DNA from: Mercurialis annua
Taxonomy: Eukaryota; Streptophyta; Magnoliopsida; Malpighiales; Euphorbiaceae
DNA: 64,000 nt
Assembly (NCBI RefSeq): GCF_937616625.2
Contig: NC_065575.1
Coordinates: 8,315,501-8,379,500, forward strand
Direction: 5' to 3'
The position numbers and the translations under genes were made by a program. Below, piece after piece: positions 11,543 to 23,928 of the stretch (within the stretch, counting starts at the first letter, position 1; each line of letters starts with the position of its first letter). The notes beneath the pieces are model-generated. The model was not told the origin of the DNA, did no database searches, and saw only the letters and a program-made list of their open reading frames with translations.

Positions 11543-13206
11543 AATATAAAGAAACGGAGTAAAAAACAGAACAAATAACAGAGTAATTTGAGGAATTTGT
11601 CTTAATGAAAGATTTTGAAGGTGGAATTATAATGTCAAAATGATATGTTGTTGATCAAAATGTAGTGAAATGGTATGAAAGCTAATGAAAACAAAGAGAG
11701 GAAAAAATTGATATGTATACTTGTTAGTTGCTGCGAGTGTCACTTGCTATGCATGCAACTCAAATATTTTGCATGTATGTCAAACTTTCATATAATCTTG
11801 GCTTTGTCATTTTTTTTTTTATGTTTATTTATTGCCAAAAATAGCAATATGTAAATATATAAGAAGAAAGGCCATCTCTTGAAGATGATGAACCATTCTT
11901 AAGCAAAAAATAAAAGTGGACTTCGCGGCTACTATTGAGTCATCCAAATACACATTCGTTTAACAAATTATAACACCAAAGCTTAAATAATTTGCTAAAC
12001 GAACGGTAGCAATATAGCATAATAAAAAACTTAAAATAGAAAATTACTTACCATTGAAAAAGATATTAATATAAATATTACCTTAATTGTAGAGCGCAGT
12101 ACTGAAATGTCGGTACCATACAGAACAAAATACACCTGCATAACTTACCTGATAATAGCAGAGTTCCACCAACTGACGGTCGAGGACGAAGTTAGAGGGG
12201 CAATTGAGAAGCCCCTCTAATGTAATAAAAAAAACTCTTCATGTATGATATGAACCCATTAAGGGGAAATGAACACCCAATTGGGGGATGAATTTTTTTT
12301 TTTTAAATGACCCGATTGCTATGTTTATAACTCTGCTAGCCATTACATCCTTTTTTCATAATAAATTCTAATTTCACCTCCTAACATTAAACTCCCTTTT
12401 AAAATCTCACAAACTCATCTATTACTAATTTATAAGAAAATGATTAGTTTTGACGGTTTTCGTTTCTTAAAATGATATATAACAAAATAATATGAATTCA
12501 GAAAACTAATTTATAAGAAAATGATTGAATTATAAACCAATGAGACGACAACTAGGGAAATGGTTCATAAAAAGAATCAGTTTTTTCATGTACAAGATGC
12601 CAATGAATAATGAAGAAACAGACATAAATTATAAAAAAATTAGTTTTAATTTTGAAAATTGCAGGAAGTAACAGATACCCATTGAACATTAAAAAAAAAA
12701 AGAAACAAACCTTAAAACAGACATTATATGTGCATAAAAGTAATGCTTAGAATACTGTAATGAATATATGATTAGTGTTATAATTCAAACCTGTAAGTGG
12801 CAGGCCAACGATATGATGATGGTTATTGAATCATAGTTAATACTTTCCTCCTCCCGTGACAGTTGTCGGCCAATAAATTTCAATTATTAAACAACATACT
12901 CTGAAATTGGAGGATAGAAAACCAAAAGAAGAGAGATCCAAGTTGATGATGTAAGAAAATGGCAGTGGTGGGTTTGGTTGATCAATAATTGGTTCATTGA
13001 TCATCATCGTCATTTCAAAAATCATCAGGAAATTGTTAATACGCAATTAACAATAGTTAAATATATAATTAATTAATATAATAATTAATGATTAGTTATT
13101 ACATTTATTACTGTTAAGTATCTCACAATGAATGAATGATTCATACTCTTATGTAGCGAACTTGGTTCACACAACTATTTCTCCATTATCTAATATATTT
13201 TTATCA

Positions 13207-14703
13207 TCTATACTATATATAAAAGCACGGATGGGGGGATAGGCAAATTTACTGAATAATCCTTTTCAGTTTGTTACTAAATAAAGGTTTTATAGTCATT
13301 AACTAATTAATTATTTAATTAATCACTATTGTAATTAAAGTCCTAATTAAAATAGGTAGCTAAATTATCTCCAATTTTGTTTTTAGTATGTAAAAAATAA
13401 CTAAATTGTCTCCAAATTAGTAGGAATACATATCTTTTAGTTTGATTGACCTACAAAATTAAAACACTGTATTTGGTCAATATATTATTATTTAAATTTT
13501 AATCTTATTATTTTTAAAGATATTATTAATAAAATTAAATTAATTATTTAATTATGGTTAAATTCAGTATGGAAAAAAATTTAATAACCGAACATATTAT
13601 ATTTACTTTTATAAATATTCTTAACTAATTTTTTTTGGTAGAGAAAATATTAAACTATTAATGTACTATAGTATAGATTAATTATAAATTAAAAACTAAC
13701 GTAGATAATTTCTACTAAACTACTGAAACTATAATATAGAGTAATTGTAAATTATGTTTTTTACGTTTTTTAATGCAAACCTCATGCCAACAATTTTGTT
13801 CTCCGATTTTTGCTGAATGAGTAAAAACGTATGTTCAACGGAATGAAGCAATATCAAGTCTAATTCTTTGTTTCAAATTTAGAGGACTCTATGCACGTAT
13901 CTTTGGTAACAAATTGATACTTTTGCAAACCATAAAGATCAAATTATTCTAAAAATAAAACTATGAATATCTTTTTCTGCTTATTATTAATGACACATCT
14001 TAACCATGTATGTATAACTTAGAATATCGTTTTTTCCTTGTTAATGAAAAAAGTGTTGCTCAAATTTAGAGGTTCATGCATGTGACTCATCAAAAATTAA
14101 TATCTTTAGCTAATGATTTAAATTGTATATAAATTAATTTAATTTAGCTAATACTAATTTAAAAAAATTTATAGTCACGATTAATTAAAGATAGAATTAA
14201 AATAAAATTATTTTAATATTAAAGTTAGAGTCCTATTTAATAAGGAATCGAGATATATTTTAAAAAAAAACAGTAAATTAAATATTGAATAAAAAAAAGT
14301 TATAAATACGTTGGTATAGTCGTAAAGATATTTTCTAATTTAAAAAATCTAATCAATTTAATATTAATTATACACAAAATACATTGGTACATTTATAAAA
14401 ACTATAAATAAATGTTATTAACATCAATCATTTTATAAAATTAATAAATTAAAATTTAATTTATTTATAATAAAAACACTAACACTCTTCCTGGTATCCT
14501 CATGAGGAAGAGGTACCGTCTGTATTAGAGGCTACATTAACCGAAGGCGATTTTAATAGCGAAATCCTCCGATTTTTAAAGAACATGTATTTGATTTTGA
14601 TTATAAATAAAATATATTGATATTATTAATAATAAATTTAATTAATATATAAATTGACGAGTCACATTACAGGCCACGTGCGTAGCACGTAATGCGAAAC
14701 TAG
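13207..14703 (+). mobile_element. Non-autonomous Helitron, 1.5 kb
   Basis: It starts TCTATACTATATATAAAAGC and ends with a short hairpin (CCACGTGCGTAGCACGT), then AATGCGAAACTAG, matching the Helitron rule of 5' TC, 3' hairpin and CTRR. It lies between A and T with no target duplication. Copy A shows the empty site (ttatcatcattt near 2275), which fixes both ends. No Rep/helicase coding is present. It is the longest of three relatives in the window. Confidence 0.93.
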
Positions 14704-15264
14704 TCATTTAAAAAAGACATTATTTTTGTTTACATAAATATTAATAAAATTACAAAATCTTTCTTGCGTCTAATTAATTTTTTTATTTATTTTTATCACA
14801 CAATTTAAAAAATACAATTAACATCTTATTATTTTCTATCTATAATTTTTTAGATATAACTAATTTTGAAATTTGATTTCGACAAATTTCAAAGGAAACC
14901 GAACCAGAGGGTTCGTCTACTTTAAATCATACCGAACTTCACATAGACTCGCCAATACAAAGAGTCCCTCTTAATTAGGAGATCTTTCCTAACCAGGACT
15001 CTTCCGATATGGTAGGTAAGATAGACCTACCACGATTCAAGAAATCACTTTCCTTATCAACCTTCTTTTTAAAATTATGCATTATAGAAAAATATTGTAG
15101 CCTACCTTTTCATGTTGTAATATATTATGTTTTATTATATTGTAAGCATTAGACGACCTATTTAATAAACAATTTAAGTTTTTTTTCATTAACATTAATT
15201 ATTCTAGTTTTATGACGTGTTTTTATCGTACATTTATTTAAGTGATTCCTATGAATTTATGATT

Positions 15265-16921
15265 GGCTAAATACATCTGCGTATCCCTGCACTTTTCTGT
15301 TTTTGCATATAAGGTCCCTGCACTAAAGTACCCCATTATTAAATCCCTACACTTTAACTTCCATCATCTCAAGGTCCCTCTGTTAAGGTTCTGTTAACGC
15401 GTGCAGTACACGCGCCGTTAATGAGACTAGTATTCAGTTTTATAGTTTGATATATACAAATAAGGTCCCTGCACTTTTAATTTATACAAATAAGGTCCCT
15501 ACACTTTAATTTTATATAACAAAGTCCTTGTAATTGTTTTCATATAAAAATTTATTTTAATATATATTTTTTAAAAAATATATAATTTTAATTAATAATA
15601 TAAGATGCTAATGCAATTTAATTAACTTTTTATAATGTTTAAATTAACAATAAAGATATTTTTAAATTAATAAAAATATTATTATTTTCTTACTTTTTTA
15701 TTAGAAATGAAGCAGTCAGTTTTGTCTTGTAAGTTTATATAAGATACTCAAATTCGAAATTGACATATATGAGGATCGACATCTGTTTACTTTTTTTCCC
15801 CCTTCAAAATACGTCAGTTTACTTCTGTAAATGCGATGTTGTTATGTATTATTTAAAAAAAATCATTGGTATAAAATATCATTTTAATAATTTAATAAAA
15901 AATATTAAAATTAGTTTTATTTATGTTAGTTAATATTTACTTTTAAAAATAAAAAATCTAGTTCACTTTTATTTTTTAATATAATTAAAAATTAATTAAT
16001 TTTATTTTTTATTTAAAGTTAAGTAATTTATAATTTAAAGATTATTAAAATTATATTAACGATCATTTTATCAAAATAAATATGATTTAAGTATTAGAGT
16101 ACATTTCGTGAATGAGGCCCTTATTCAAGAAATATTCAAAGTTAGTTTTAAAAAAATTAAAGGTAACATAAAAAATTATTAAAAAAATTAGAAATTCATT
16201 CAGACTTTCGCTTGATATGTCTACTTTAAAAATGGAAGTAGACAACTCGAACTTGTATGCTTATATAACATACTCAATTTTGAAATTGACATATATCAAG
16301 ATCAACGTCAGTTTACACCTCTAAGTGCAATGTTATCATATTATTTAAAAAATAAAATTTATCGGTATAGAATATTATTTTAATTATTTAATAAAAAATA
16401 TTAAAATTCGTTTTATTTCTATAAGTTAATGTTTATTTGTTAAAATAAAAATTAAATTCACTTTTATTTTCAACGTAATAAAATAAATAAATAAATTATA
16501 TTTTTTTTATTTATAGATGAATAATAATACATTAAACATTCAGTAAGAATGAATAAAATAATAGCTAAAAGATATAATTTTTGACATTATTATTATTTAA
16601 ATATATTAAATTCATACCCTTTAAAAAATATTAGTTTTAATATTTTATACTTAAATTTAGTTTTATTAAACTAAAAATTAATTCATATTTATACATAATC
16701 TCAACATTTAAAAGTGCAGTAACGTAACATTAAAAAATTAAAAGTGCAGGGATCTAAAATTAAGAAAACTGAAAATGCATTAACGGCGTCAACACTCGCC
16801 TTAACAGAGGGACCACGGGATGATGAAAGTTAAAGTGCAAGGATTTAATGATGGATATTTTAGTGCAGGGACCTTATGTGCAAAAACAGAAAAGTGCAGG
16901 GACACGCAGATGTATTAAGCC
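15265..16921. mobile_element. Mutator-type MITE, 1.66 kb
   Basis: The ends are GGCTAAATACATCTGCG and CGCAGATGTATTAAGCC, with inverted similarity running at least 100 bp inward (gcaggga and ggtccctgca motifs). A perfect 9-bp target duplication TTTATGATT lies at 15256-15264 and 16922-16930, and copy A has the single-copy empty site. The 9-bp duplication points to the Mutator superfamily. It carries no transposase. Confidence 0.92.
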
Positions 16922-17584
16922 TTTATGATTGCTCTTGTTAAAATGGCAAAAAAAAAAATATGTAAGAAAAAATGTGTAAAATTCTTAGATTTGTAATTTA
17001 ATAACAAAAAAAATCTTTGCCGTCTTTCTATTATTTTTTCTCTTTAAACATTTTAATTTTGTTACTGCTGATTATTTAATTAATCATTGTGGTCTATTTT
17101 TTATATCAGTTTAATATTTAGTTTATCTTTATTCGGACTCTTTTGTCATTCAATTTTTTGAGGTTGAGCTAATGTGGTGATCACTTATCTAAAAAAAATT
17201 ATATTTGCTATTTTTTGTGGATTCTTTTTTGAAAATTATTTTATATTCTCCCCGTTTTATAAATGTATAAATTTTCTTGACACTTTTTGAATTGTACGTA
17301 AATTAGAAAATATTATTAGTGCTACATATTTTGTTTATAAAAATTTTAAAATAACCTCAAAACTTATTCTAAAAAGTGTATTTCTAATGCTACAAATAAA
17401 CTATCCATTGAAACTATTAATATTATTCCATAATTGTGACTATCCATAAAAATAGTTAAGAATTTTTAAAAAAAAAAATCTAAATAAGAGCATTTAAAAT
17501 ATAACAAAAACAATTATCAAAAAAAAGTATAACAAAAGATAAAAAAAACAATATATTTTGAGACAATTCAAATAGAATTTTCTT

Positions 17585-17658
<74 letters not shown>

Positions 17659-17960
17659 GTATGTGACTGAAAAAGTATTATTACTGATAATTTTTTTATT
17701 TTTATTTTAATTCCATCACACTCATTTAAAGATCAAGTTACCGACGTATGGTTTCAAATTAAATTTGAGTGGAACAGACGGACAATTGCTATTTTAATGA
17801 GTTTTGTTTACTGGAGAATATAAATAATTTTTTTTATTTGAGTAATTTTTTTATTCTTTACTTCTTGAATGTGTGTTTTTTGGTTTAATTATTGATTAAG
17901 TTGTATTTATATTTCTTTATTAATAGAGCATCCATAACACACATATGAGGTTAAAGTAAG

Positions 17961-18898
17961 GGGTGGCGGTTTTAGCACTCCAACAGTTAATAACCGCACT
18001 TCAAAATTATTTAAAAATACTATTATACCGTTCTTATAAGTCAACGTGTCCCATTTTCTTTTGAAGGAAATATATCTCCTCTAATTGGCAGAAAAAAACT
18101 TCTTTTAAATAAAAACTACAAAATTGCAATACATGTAGTTTATTTAAATGTAATTTTATGTTATTACTATTTTAATATTTTTATATATTTTATTAGTTCC
18201 ATGTCTTTTTTTCATTATTAATATATAAAATACTATGTTACTGTATTTTTAATTTTTATTATATATATTTTAAATTTCACTAACATTTTTCATTTTTTAT
18301 GAAAATGAAATATCAATTTATAAAAAAAAAATCAATTTAATTAAAATTTCAATTTTACATAACTAACTTGATTCGATTTTAAAAAAAAAAATCAAGTATA
18401 CCTTAATTTAAAAATTCATTTACTATATATAAGAATATTCATATGAAATTAAAACTAAAATTAAGATAATAAAATAAAAAATACTAATATTAAGCTATAA
18501 AATATAAATAAACTAAAATTAATTATTGAATCTATGATTATATAATTATTAGTATTTTTTTCAAATAGATTTATAAGAAATCTGATTTTTCAGAAAACTT
18601 TTAGTCAAATAAACATAAATTTCTTTTGAACTGAATTAGAAAATTAAATATACATAAAAATATAATAATACAAATATATGATATATTAAAATAATAATAA
18701 CATACAAATATGTTTAAAATTAAAACTACAAGCATTATGTTTACAATTCATCGATCTTATCATTTAAAAAGAAAAAATATTACCCAGTGAAGAAATTAAT
18801 AAGATATAAGTCAATGTATTAATAATAAGGACAAATTAGTCTAATCGAATAATTTTGGAGTGCGATTATCAACTGTTGGAGTGGAAAAATTGCTACCC
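17961..18898. mobile_element. Mutator-type MITE, 0.94 kb
   Basis: The left end GGGTGGCGGTTTTAGCACTC and the inverted right end GGGTAGCAATTTTTCCACTC both continue into CCAACAGTT. The 9-bp target duplication TAAAGTAAG is perfect (17952-17960 and 18899-18907). The interior is AT-rich with no coding capacity. The element inserted just beyond the end of duplication copy B. Confidence 0.9.
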
Positions 18899-18907
18899 TA
18901 AAGTAAG

Positions 18908-19339
18908 ACCAACTAATTAAAAATTAAAAATTTAAAAATAAAAGATAAGCGATAAAGATATTTGTTTTAATTATGATTTGTCAAGATTACATTGTTTTAG
19001 CAAACAATTTATATCAATGATATTTTATTTTTTAAAATATTCTATTTCAAATATTTTTATTTTTACTTTTTAAAATTAATATTTATCTTTTCACAAGTGT
19101 ATTATATAAATAGTTTTAATTATTTTTTAATCAACGAATTGACAATGTATTTTAGATTTGTTAATGTGTCAATTCACATTTTTATATATAGAAGCTATTT
19201 ATTATTCCGAATTTATTAACATCATAGAAAATTTTAAATAAATGTGATGTTTATTTTTATCTATTTAACATATGGGGGTTGTAAAATTGTTAAAAAAACT
19301 GAATTTAAAAAAAATACAAGTTATACACAAATAATGTAT
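18908..19339. other. AT-rich intergenic, no gene seen
   Basis: This is unique, very AT-rich sequence 3' of the pectinesterase pseudogene. I see no supported feature. Confidence 0.5.
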
Positions 19340-21610
19340 TTAGAAAATTTCAGACACGATCTTTTCGAAAGTGAAATTCTTAGGAGGTATTAGGTAAATT
19401 AGTAAATTAGCCATCCATCCATCTGAATCAATGTAAGAAATATCCAGAAATTTGTTGAGTTCATTAGTATTAAGTTTCTTCATCCAAGGTACCCGACTCG
19501 AAGTGTGCTCCTGCTCCTTTATTTTCAGCCTCCACATACATAAATTTTTCTCTGCATTTTTGTAGTAATACAACAATTAATTAATATGAAATTAGTGCAC
19601 TAATTAATTAGTATAACATTTAGTAAAATGATCATGTAAATTACTTTTCTATTAAAATTATTCAAAACTGTAGTAAAACCTAATTGTATGAGTAGAAAGA
19701 AAAGAATTGAAAAAAGAATTAATGTTTTATTGAATTTTATAAAATTGAAAGATATTTTTGAATTTTTTTTTGTTTTAAAACAATAAATTTATAATGTTTA
19801 GTCTTTTTGAATTTTCAAGTAATATTTCATAAAATTAAGGAAAACCGCAGAACTACCAATAAAAACCGTTGATTTTCAAAAATACGATTTAGCTCAAAAC
19901 AAAATCTTTGCCTACATATGATTTTTTTCTTCCACTTTTTACGATTTTATTTTTATGTAGAAAAGATATATCGTTTATACGTATCATATTTCTCAAAAAT
20001 ACATTATTGATATATTTATGAACATTTAAAATACGGAACATGCAAAGTGTACATTTTCTGGATACAAAGTGAAAACTTTTCTGGAAAAACGTATTTTTAA
20101 ATTTTTTTTTGACCGGTTTTAGGCTATATTTACGATAAGAACGGAAATAAACGGTAATCTTACTCGTGCAGGACGTAATCCCAGGCATTCCAACCTTGAG
20201 GCAGAACAACATCAGATAAAGTTGTGTTATGAATAATTACAGTAGAATAAGGTCCCCATGCTCTTCCAAGATAAGCTTTACCAATTCCTCTAATTTCTGA
20301 ATTTTTGAACACAAATCCATTTTCATGTTCCCTTCTCTTTTTTGTGCTGTTATATATCCTTTCAATTCTGGCTTGTATCTTCCTATGTTCACATATATTA
20401 AACATCTCTGCACACACGGGCGGAATTAGAAATTTTCTAAAATGAGGTGACTGGTTGGTAAAAAATTTATTTGAGAGGGCGAATTATACAAAAAATAAAT
20501 TATAATAACCATATTTTAAAAAAGAAGATTAAGTAAAGGAGTATTTTGTTCTTTTCAAAAAAATTGAAGGGGCGAACGCCATCTCAGCCTATAAGGCTGC
20601 GTCCACCCCTATCTGCACATCCATAATAAATTGTTAAAAAAATGAAGCAAAAATGTATTAAGGAACGAACAAAATATGTGTCAAAAATGGTGAATCGAAC
20701 CTCATAGATAGATTTGGCTTTGCCGAAAATGAAATCAACGGAACCTTCGATGTAACATTTTTTGAATAAATGACAGCCTTTTTCGTCCCATAACGTATCT
20801 TGTACTCCTTGAAATGCACAGTGATAAAATGCTGATTTATCTCCCCGTATTCTTGCTGCCACGGCTTGTTTCCAGTCACGCCTATTCGGTTTCTCTACTA
20901 AATTATATGTATTCTAAATCAAAATAAAAAAAAATGTACATTGTCAGCATTGTTTTTCATAAAAAGAACATTTATGTCACTACACAAACTGTCACATATG
21001 GGCGATTTATATAATTTTATTATAATTAGTTTTCAACTACCAAATTAACTATTTTAGTTTAATTTTGACTTTCAATTAAACCCGTTATATAAAACGACAC
21101 AAGCAATTGAATATATACAAAATGTACCTTGAATGTAATCCCTCTAGCTATGATATTATCAGAAAATGAAGTGAAAGTTGCACTAGTATTTGTAGTTTCA
21201 TGATCTCCCCATTCAATAATTGTCAGCTTTCTGCCAGCACCTTGGAGAAAAATGCAAGGCTTGTTCTCAGGAATTGTAACTTTTTCTCTGTATCCAAACA
21301 CAACTTTATGAGACATTACATACCAAAAAAAAATTATGAATCAAAATAATTTATCTTTGTTTTCGATTCATTACCTATACCTTTCCGGAGAAAATTGGAT
21401 ACGAATCCACCGAGAATTCCTGTCAGGAATTGAATCAATTGCAGATTGAATTGTAGTAAAGTTTGCTCTGCCTGACTTATGAACACTAATTGTATATGCA
21501 ACATTTTTAAAATCATGTAATTGACAATTTAAAGCTTTACATGTAGTTGCAGTAATATAACAAAGAATTAACATGATTACATTCAACAAATTTGAATCAA
21601 GAAGCTGCAT
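19340..21610 (-). pseudogene. Pectinesterase (CE8) with two frameshifts
   Basis: Five exons: 21610-21375, 21287-21128, 20913-20701, 20407-20164 and 19551-19340. The protein starts with a secretory signal (hydrophobic NLLNVIMLILCYITAT), then FTTIQSAIDSIPD and [20 protein letters not shown]. All active-site blocks of cell-wall pectin methylesterases are present: [26 protein letters not shown] (acid/base Asp), [15 protein letters not shown] (nucleophile Asp) and YLGRAWGPYS (Arg). The family de-esterifies homogalacturonan in the apoplast. There is no N-terminal inhibitor domain, so it is the short type. Exon four begins in frame RCLIYVNIGRYKPELKGYIT, then needs a 2-bp shift to reach ENGFVFKNSEIRG. 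Exon five begins KFMYVEAENKGAGAH, then needs another shift to reach TSSRVPWMKKLN. As read, no full product is possible. The splice sites remain usable, so decay looks recent. Confidence 0.88.
20415..20611. mobile_element. hAT-type MITE at a splice acceptor
   Basis: It is 197 bp, with ends CACGGGCGGA and TCCACCCCTA as imperfect inverted repeats. A perfect 8-bp target duplication TCTGCACA lies at 20407-20414 and 20612-20619, the size typical of hAT elements. It sits inside intron three of the pectinesterase, touching exon four. Confidence 0.85.
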
Positions 21611-21855
21611 TTTTTGAAGATGCTTTGAATTGATTTTTTATCATCAATAAACTAAACCAATTATATATATATTGGTGTAGAGGTGAGAATTAAAATTGAC
21701 TTACCATAAAATATTAATTAGGCAATTTGGCAATCAACTTTTTGACATTTGAAACAGTGTTCTAGCTTAAAACTTTAATCAGCAAGGCTTTGGAATCAAG
21801 AAAAAGAGAATTGTCTCATATTTTGATGGCCCATGTTAGGCAAATTGCAATAGTA
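21611..21855 (-). promoter_or_regulatory. Upstream region of the pectinesterase pseudogene
   Basis: A TATATATATA run lies at about 21664-21673, some 55-60 bp upstream of the start codon on the minus strand, which is a suitable place for a TATA box. This is a positional guess only. Confidence 0.35.
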
Positions 21856-22830
21856 GGGTAATTTATCATGAGGTCATTATAGTTTGCATATATTTCATTT
21901 TGATTATTGTACTTAGATTAATTTCATCTTGATGACTAAACTATAAATTTATTTCAACATGGAGGTATTGGACTTAAATAGCAACGTGCCCCTTCAACTT
22001 GTAAGCAATGGACAATTAATGCATAAATTAACTTTGTGGACAAATCAGTTAACGAACTTGGTGATTATGGGCAATTAGCCCCATTTTGACAAATTAGCTT
22101 ACAAGTTAAGGGATAAAATTTCTAATTAAGGGACAATTAGCTTACAAATTGAGGGATAAATTGACAAAATGGGACTAATTGCCCATAATCACCAAGTTCG
22201 TGTACTGATTTGCCCACAAAGTTAATTTATATCTTAATTGCCTATTATTTACAAGTTGAGGTGCCATATTGCTACTTATGTCAAGGATTATGTGTGTACA
22301 TAAAATCGTAAAATATAGAAAAATATTCTTAATTATCAGAAATTACGTCTCGTTTTCTAAATATACCATGATATTAAAATTTTGTTAGTTTGGTTCATCA
22401 ATTTTATAGAGTGTTGCCAAATATATCCATTTATAGTTTTTAAATGGCATAACAATATATGTCAAGTAAGATATATTTTGTACATTTAGACATGTAATAT
22501 TGTGCCATGTCATTTCTAAACAAGTTTTGAGTATATTTGGTAAAAATTAAAAAATGATGGATCTAACTGATAAAAATTTAAAATCATAGTATATTTAACA
22601 AACGAACTATAGTTCTAGGTAGATAAGAATATTTTACCTAAAATCTAAGGTATAATTTGGCATAAAAAATCAAAAACCGATTGTTACGTACAAATAATTT
22701 GGCCAAAATTATCTTAAAAACCTCCCGATGTCACTAAAAGCATAGTTCAATAATCAAATTGAAACATGTTAAAGTACGATCATCAATTTGAAATAAGTAT
22801 AAAATATAATAACGCCATAATCAATTAGCC
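21856..22830. mobile_element. Inverted-repeat element with a second MITE nested inside
   Basis: The outer ends (ggtaatttatcatgaggtca and, inverted, ggctaattgattatggcgtt) stay similar for about 60 bp. Inside, about 21985-22280 is a separate palindromic element. In it, tgattatgggcaattagccc is mirrored by gggactaattgcccataatc and gtgccccttcaacttgtaa by ttacaagttgaggtgcc. Neither carries coding sequence. The superfamily is uncertain because I could not fix target duplications. Confidence 0.7.
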
Positions 22831-22926
22831 TTCAATTGCATGATTCTTTTCTTTTCTTTTCTTTGACCAGACAGAAAAATAAGATGATTATGTTTGAATC
22901 TTTTCTAACCAAAATTTAGGCAATTT

Positions 22927-23059
22927 TTTTTTTAATCAAAGGTGGGAATCGACTCTTTCGAATCTCATTTGTTAGTTGTTAGTTACCGAGGCGTGGTTCG
23001 AACCCACAACCTCTTGATGCACTTAGAGGTGTCTTAACCATTCAAGTTAAGCCCACATT
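22927..23059 (-). mobile_element. tRNA-derived SINE
   Basis: Read on the minus strand, it has an A-box-like TTAACTTGAATGGTTAAG followed about 35 bp later by the B box GGGTTCGAACC, the internal RNA polymerase III promoter of tRNA genes. It ends in an A-rich tail. The direct repeat GGCAATTT flanks it (22919-22926 and 23060-23067). It is too short and too diverged downstream to be a functional tRNA. Confidence 0.85.
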
Positions 23060-23067
23060 GGCAATTT

Positions 23068-23928
23068 AGGCAACTCATATATGTCAATTATGGTAGTTAT
23101 GAATTACCTGAATGTTTCCCATCTTTTGACTAAACACAAATCTATTTATGTTACGTACCAAAAATGTATATTAATTGCCTAAGGTCAATTTGATTAATTC
23201 TTTTCATTTATGACTTATTTTAGAGAGAAGATACATATCCAGTTCCTATACTTTTACTCAATTTTCATTTTTAACCCTAAATTATTTTATGTCGACTATA
23301 CATCCTTGTATTTTTATTCTACCAGAAGTTTCAATTTAGATTAAAAGTATCTGATTTAAGCCTCACTTGATTCACAAATGTATAATTTTCGAAAAGTGTA
23401 CTTCTCAGGAAGTTAAGTGTTGAAGAAGCTAGTGTGAAGAAAATAGATTATTTTTACTTGGTTTACTTATTAACTTCTCGCGAAGTTGTATTTCAATTTA
23501 AATTAATTTGAATTTCAAGATAATATTATCCTCAATAACTAATTAGACTAATTAAATGTAAGAATATAATCGTACTTTACATCAAGTTATTTAGGGAATT
23601 TCTATTTATCTAGGTTTGGTTAGGGAAGTCATTTTCCTAATTAAAGGGAAGTCAAACTCCTAACTTTCCGAAAAATAAAACACATAATTTGAACTAAATA
23701 AGAAAATTCAGCTACTTTTCGAGAAGTGAAACTTCCCTCACCTACTTACCCGTAAATAAATTAAATAACTGAAATATTTGCCGAATAGCGAAACTCAAAA
23801 TGCACAATATTCGTGAACTTTCATGCCTAAGAGTCTCCGTGATACAATTTTTTCAATCAATCAACTGGTCAATGAACCAGAGACTATAAATTTAAAAGCT
23901 GATGTTATGTGATTCTGGGTATTGTTTA
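23068..23928. other. Intergenic, no gene seen
   Basis: This is AT-rich sequence between the SINE and the tandem duplication. No supported feature, although it may be part of the same LTR element as the duplication to its right. Confidence 0.4.

Larger units (their letters stand above)
11508..17749. repeat. Segmental duplication, copy B
   Basis: This is the second copy of 1-3699, in the same orientation about 11.5 kb away. It is longer because it holds a Helitron (13207-14703), a Mutator-type MITE (15265-16921) and a 212-bp stretch missing from copy A (12755-12966). Flanking sequence matches copy A up to the exact insertion points. Non-element parts contain no convincing gene. Confidence 0.95.

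Noticed and set aside
22981..23059. tRNA gene, because of the GGTTCGAACC box
   Set aside because: No cloverleaf or anticodon arm, plus an A-rich tail and flanking repeats, fit a SINE better.
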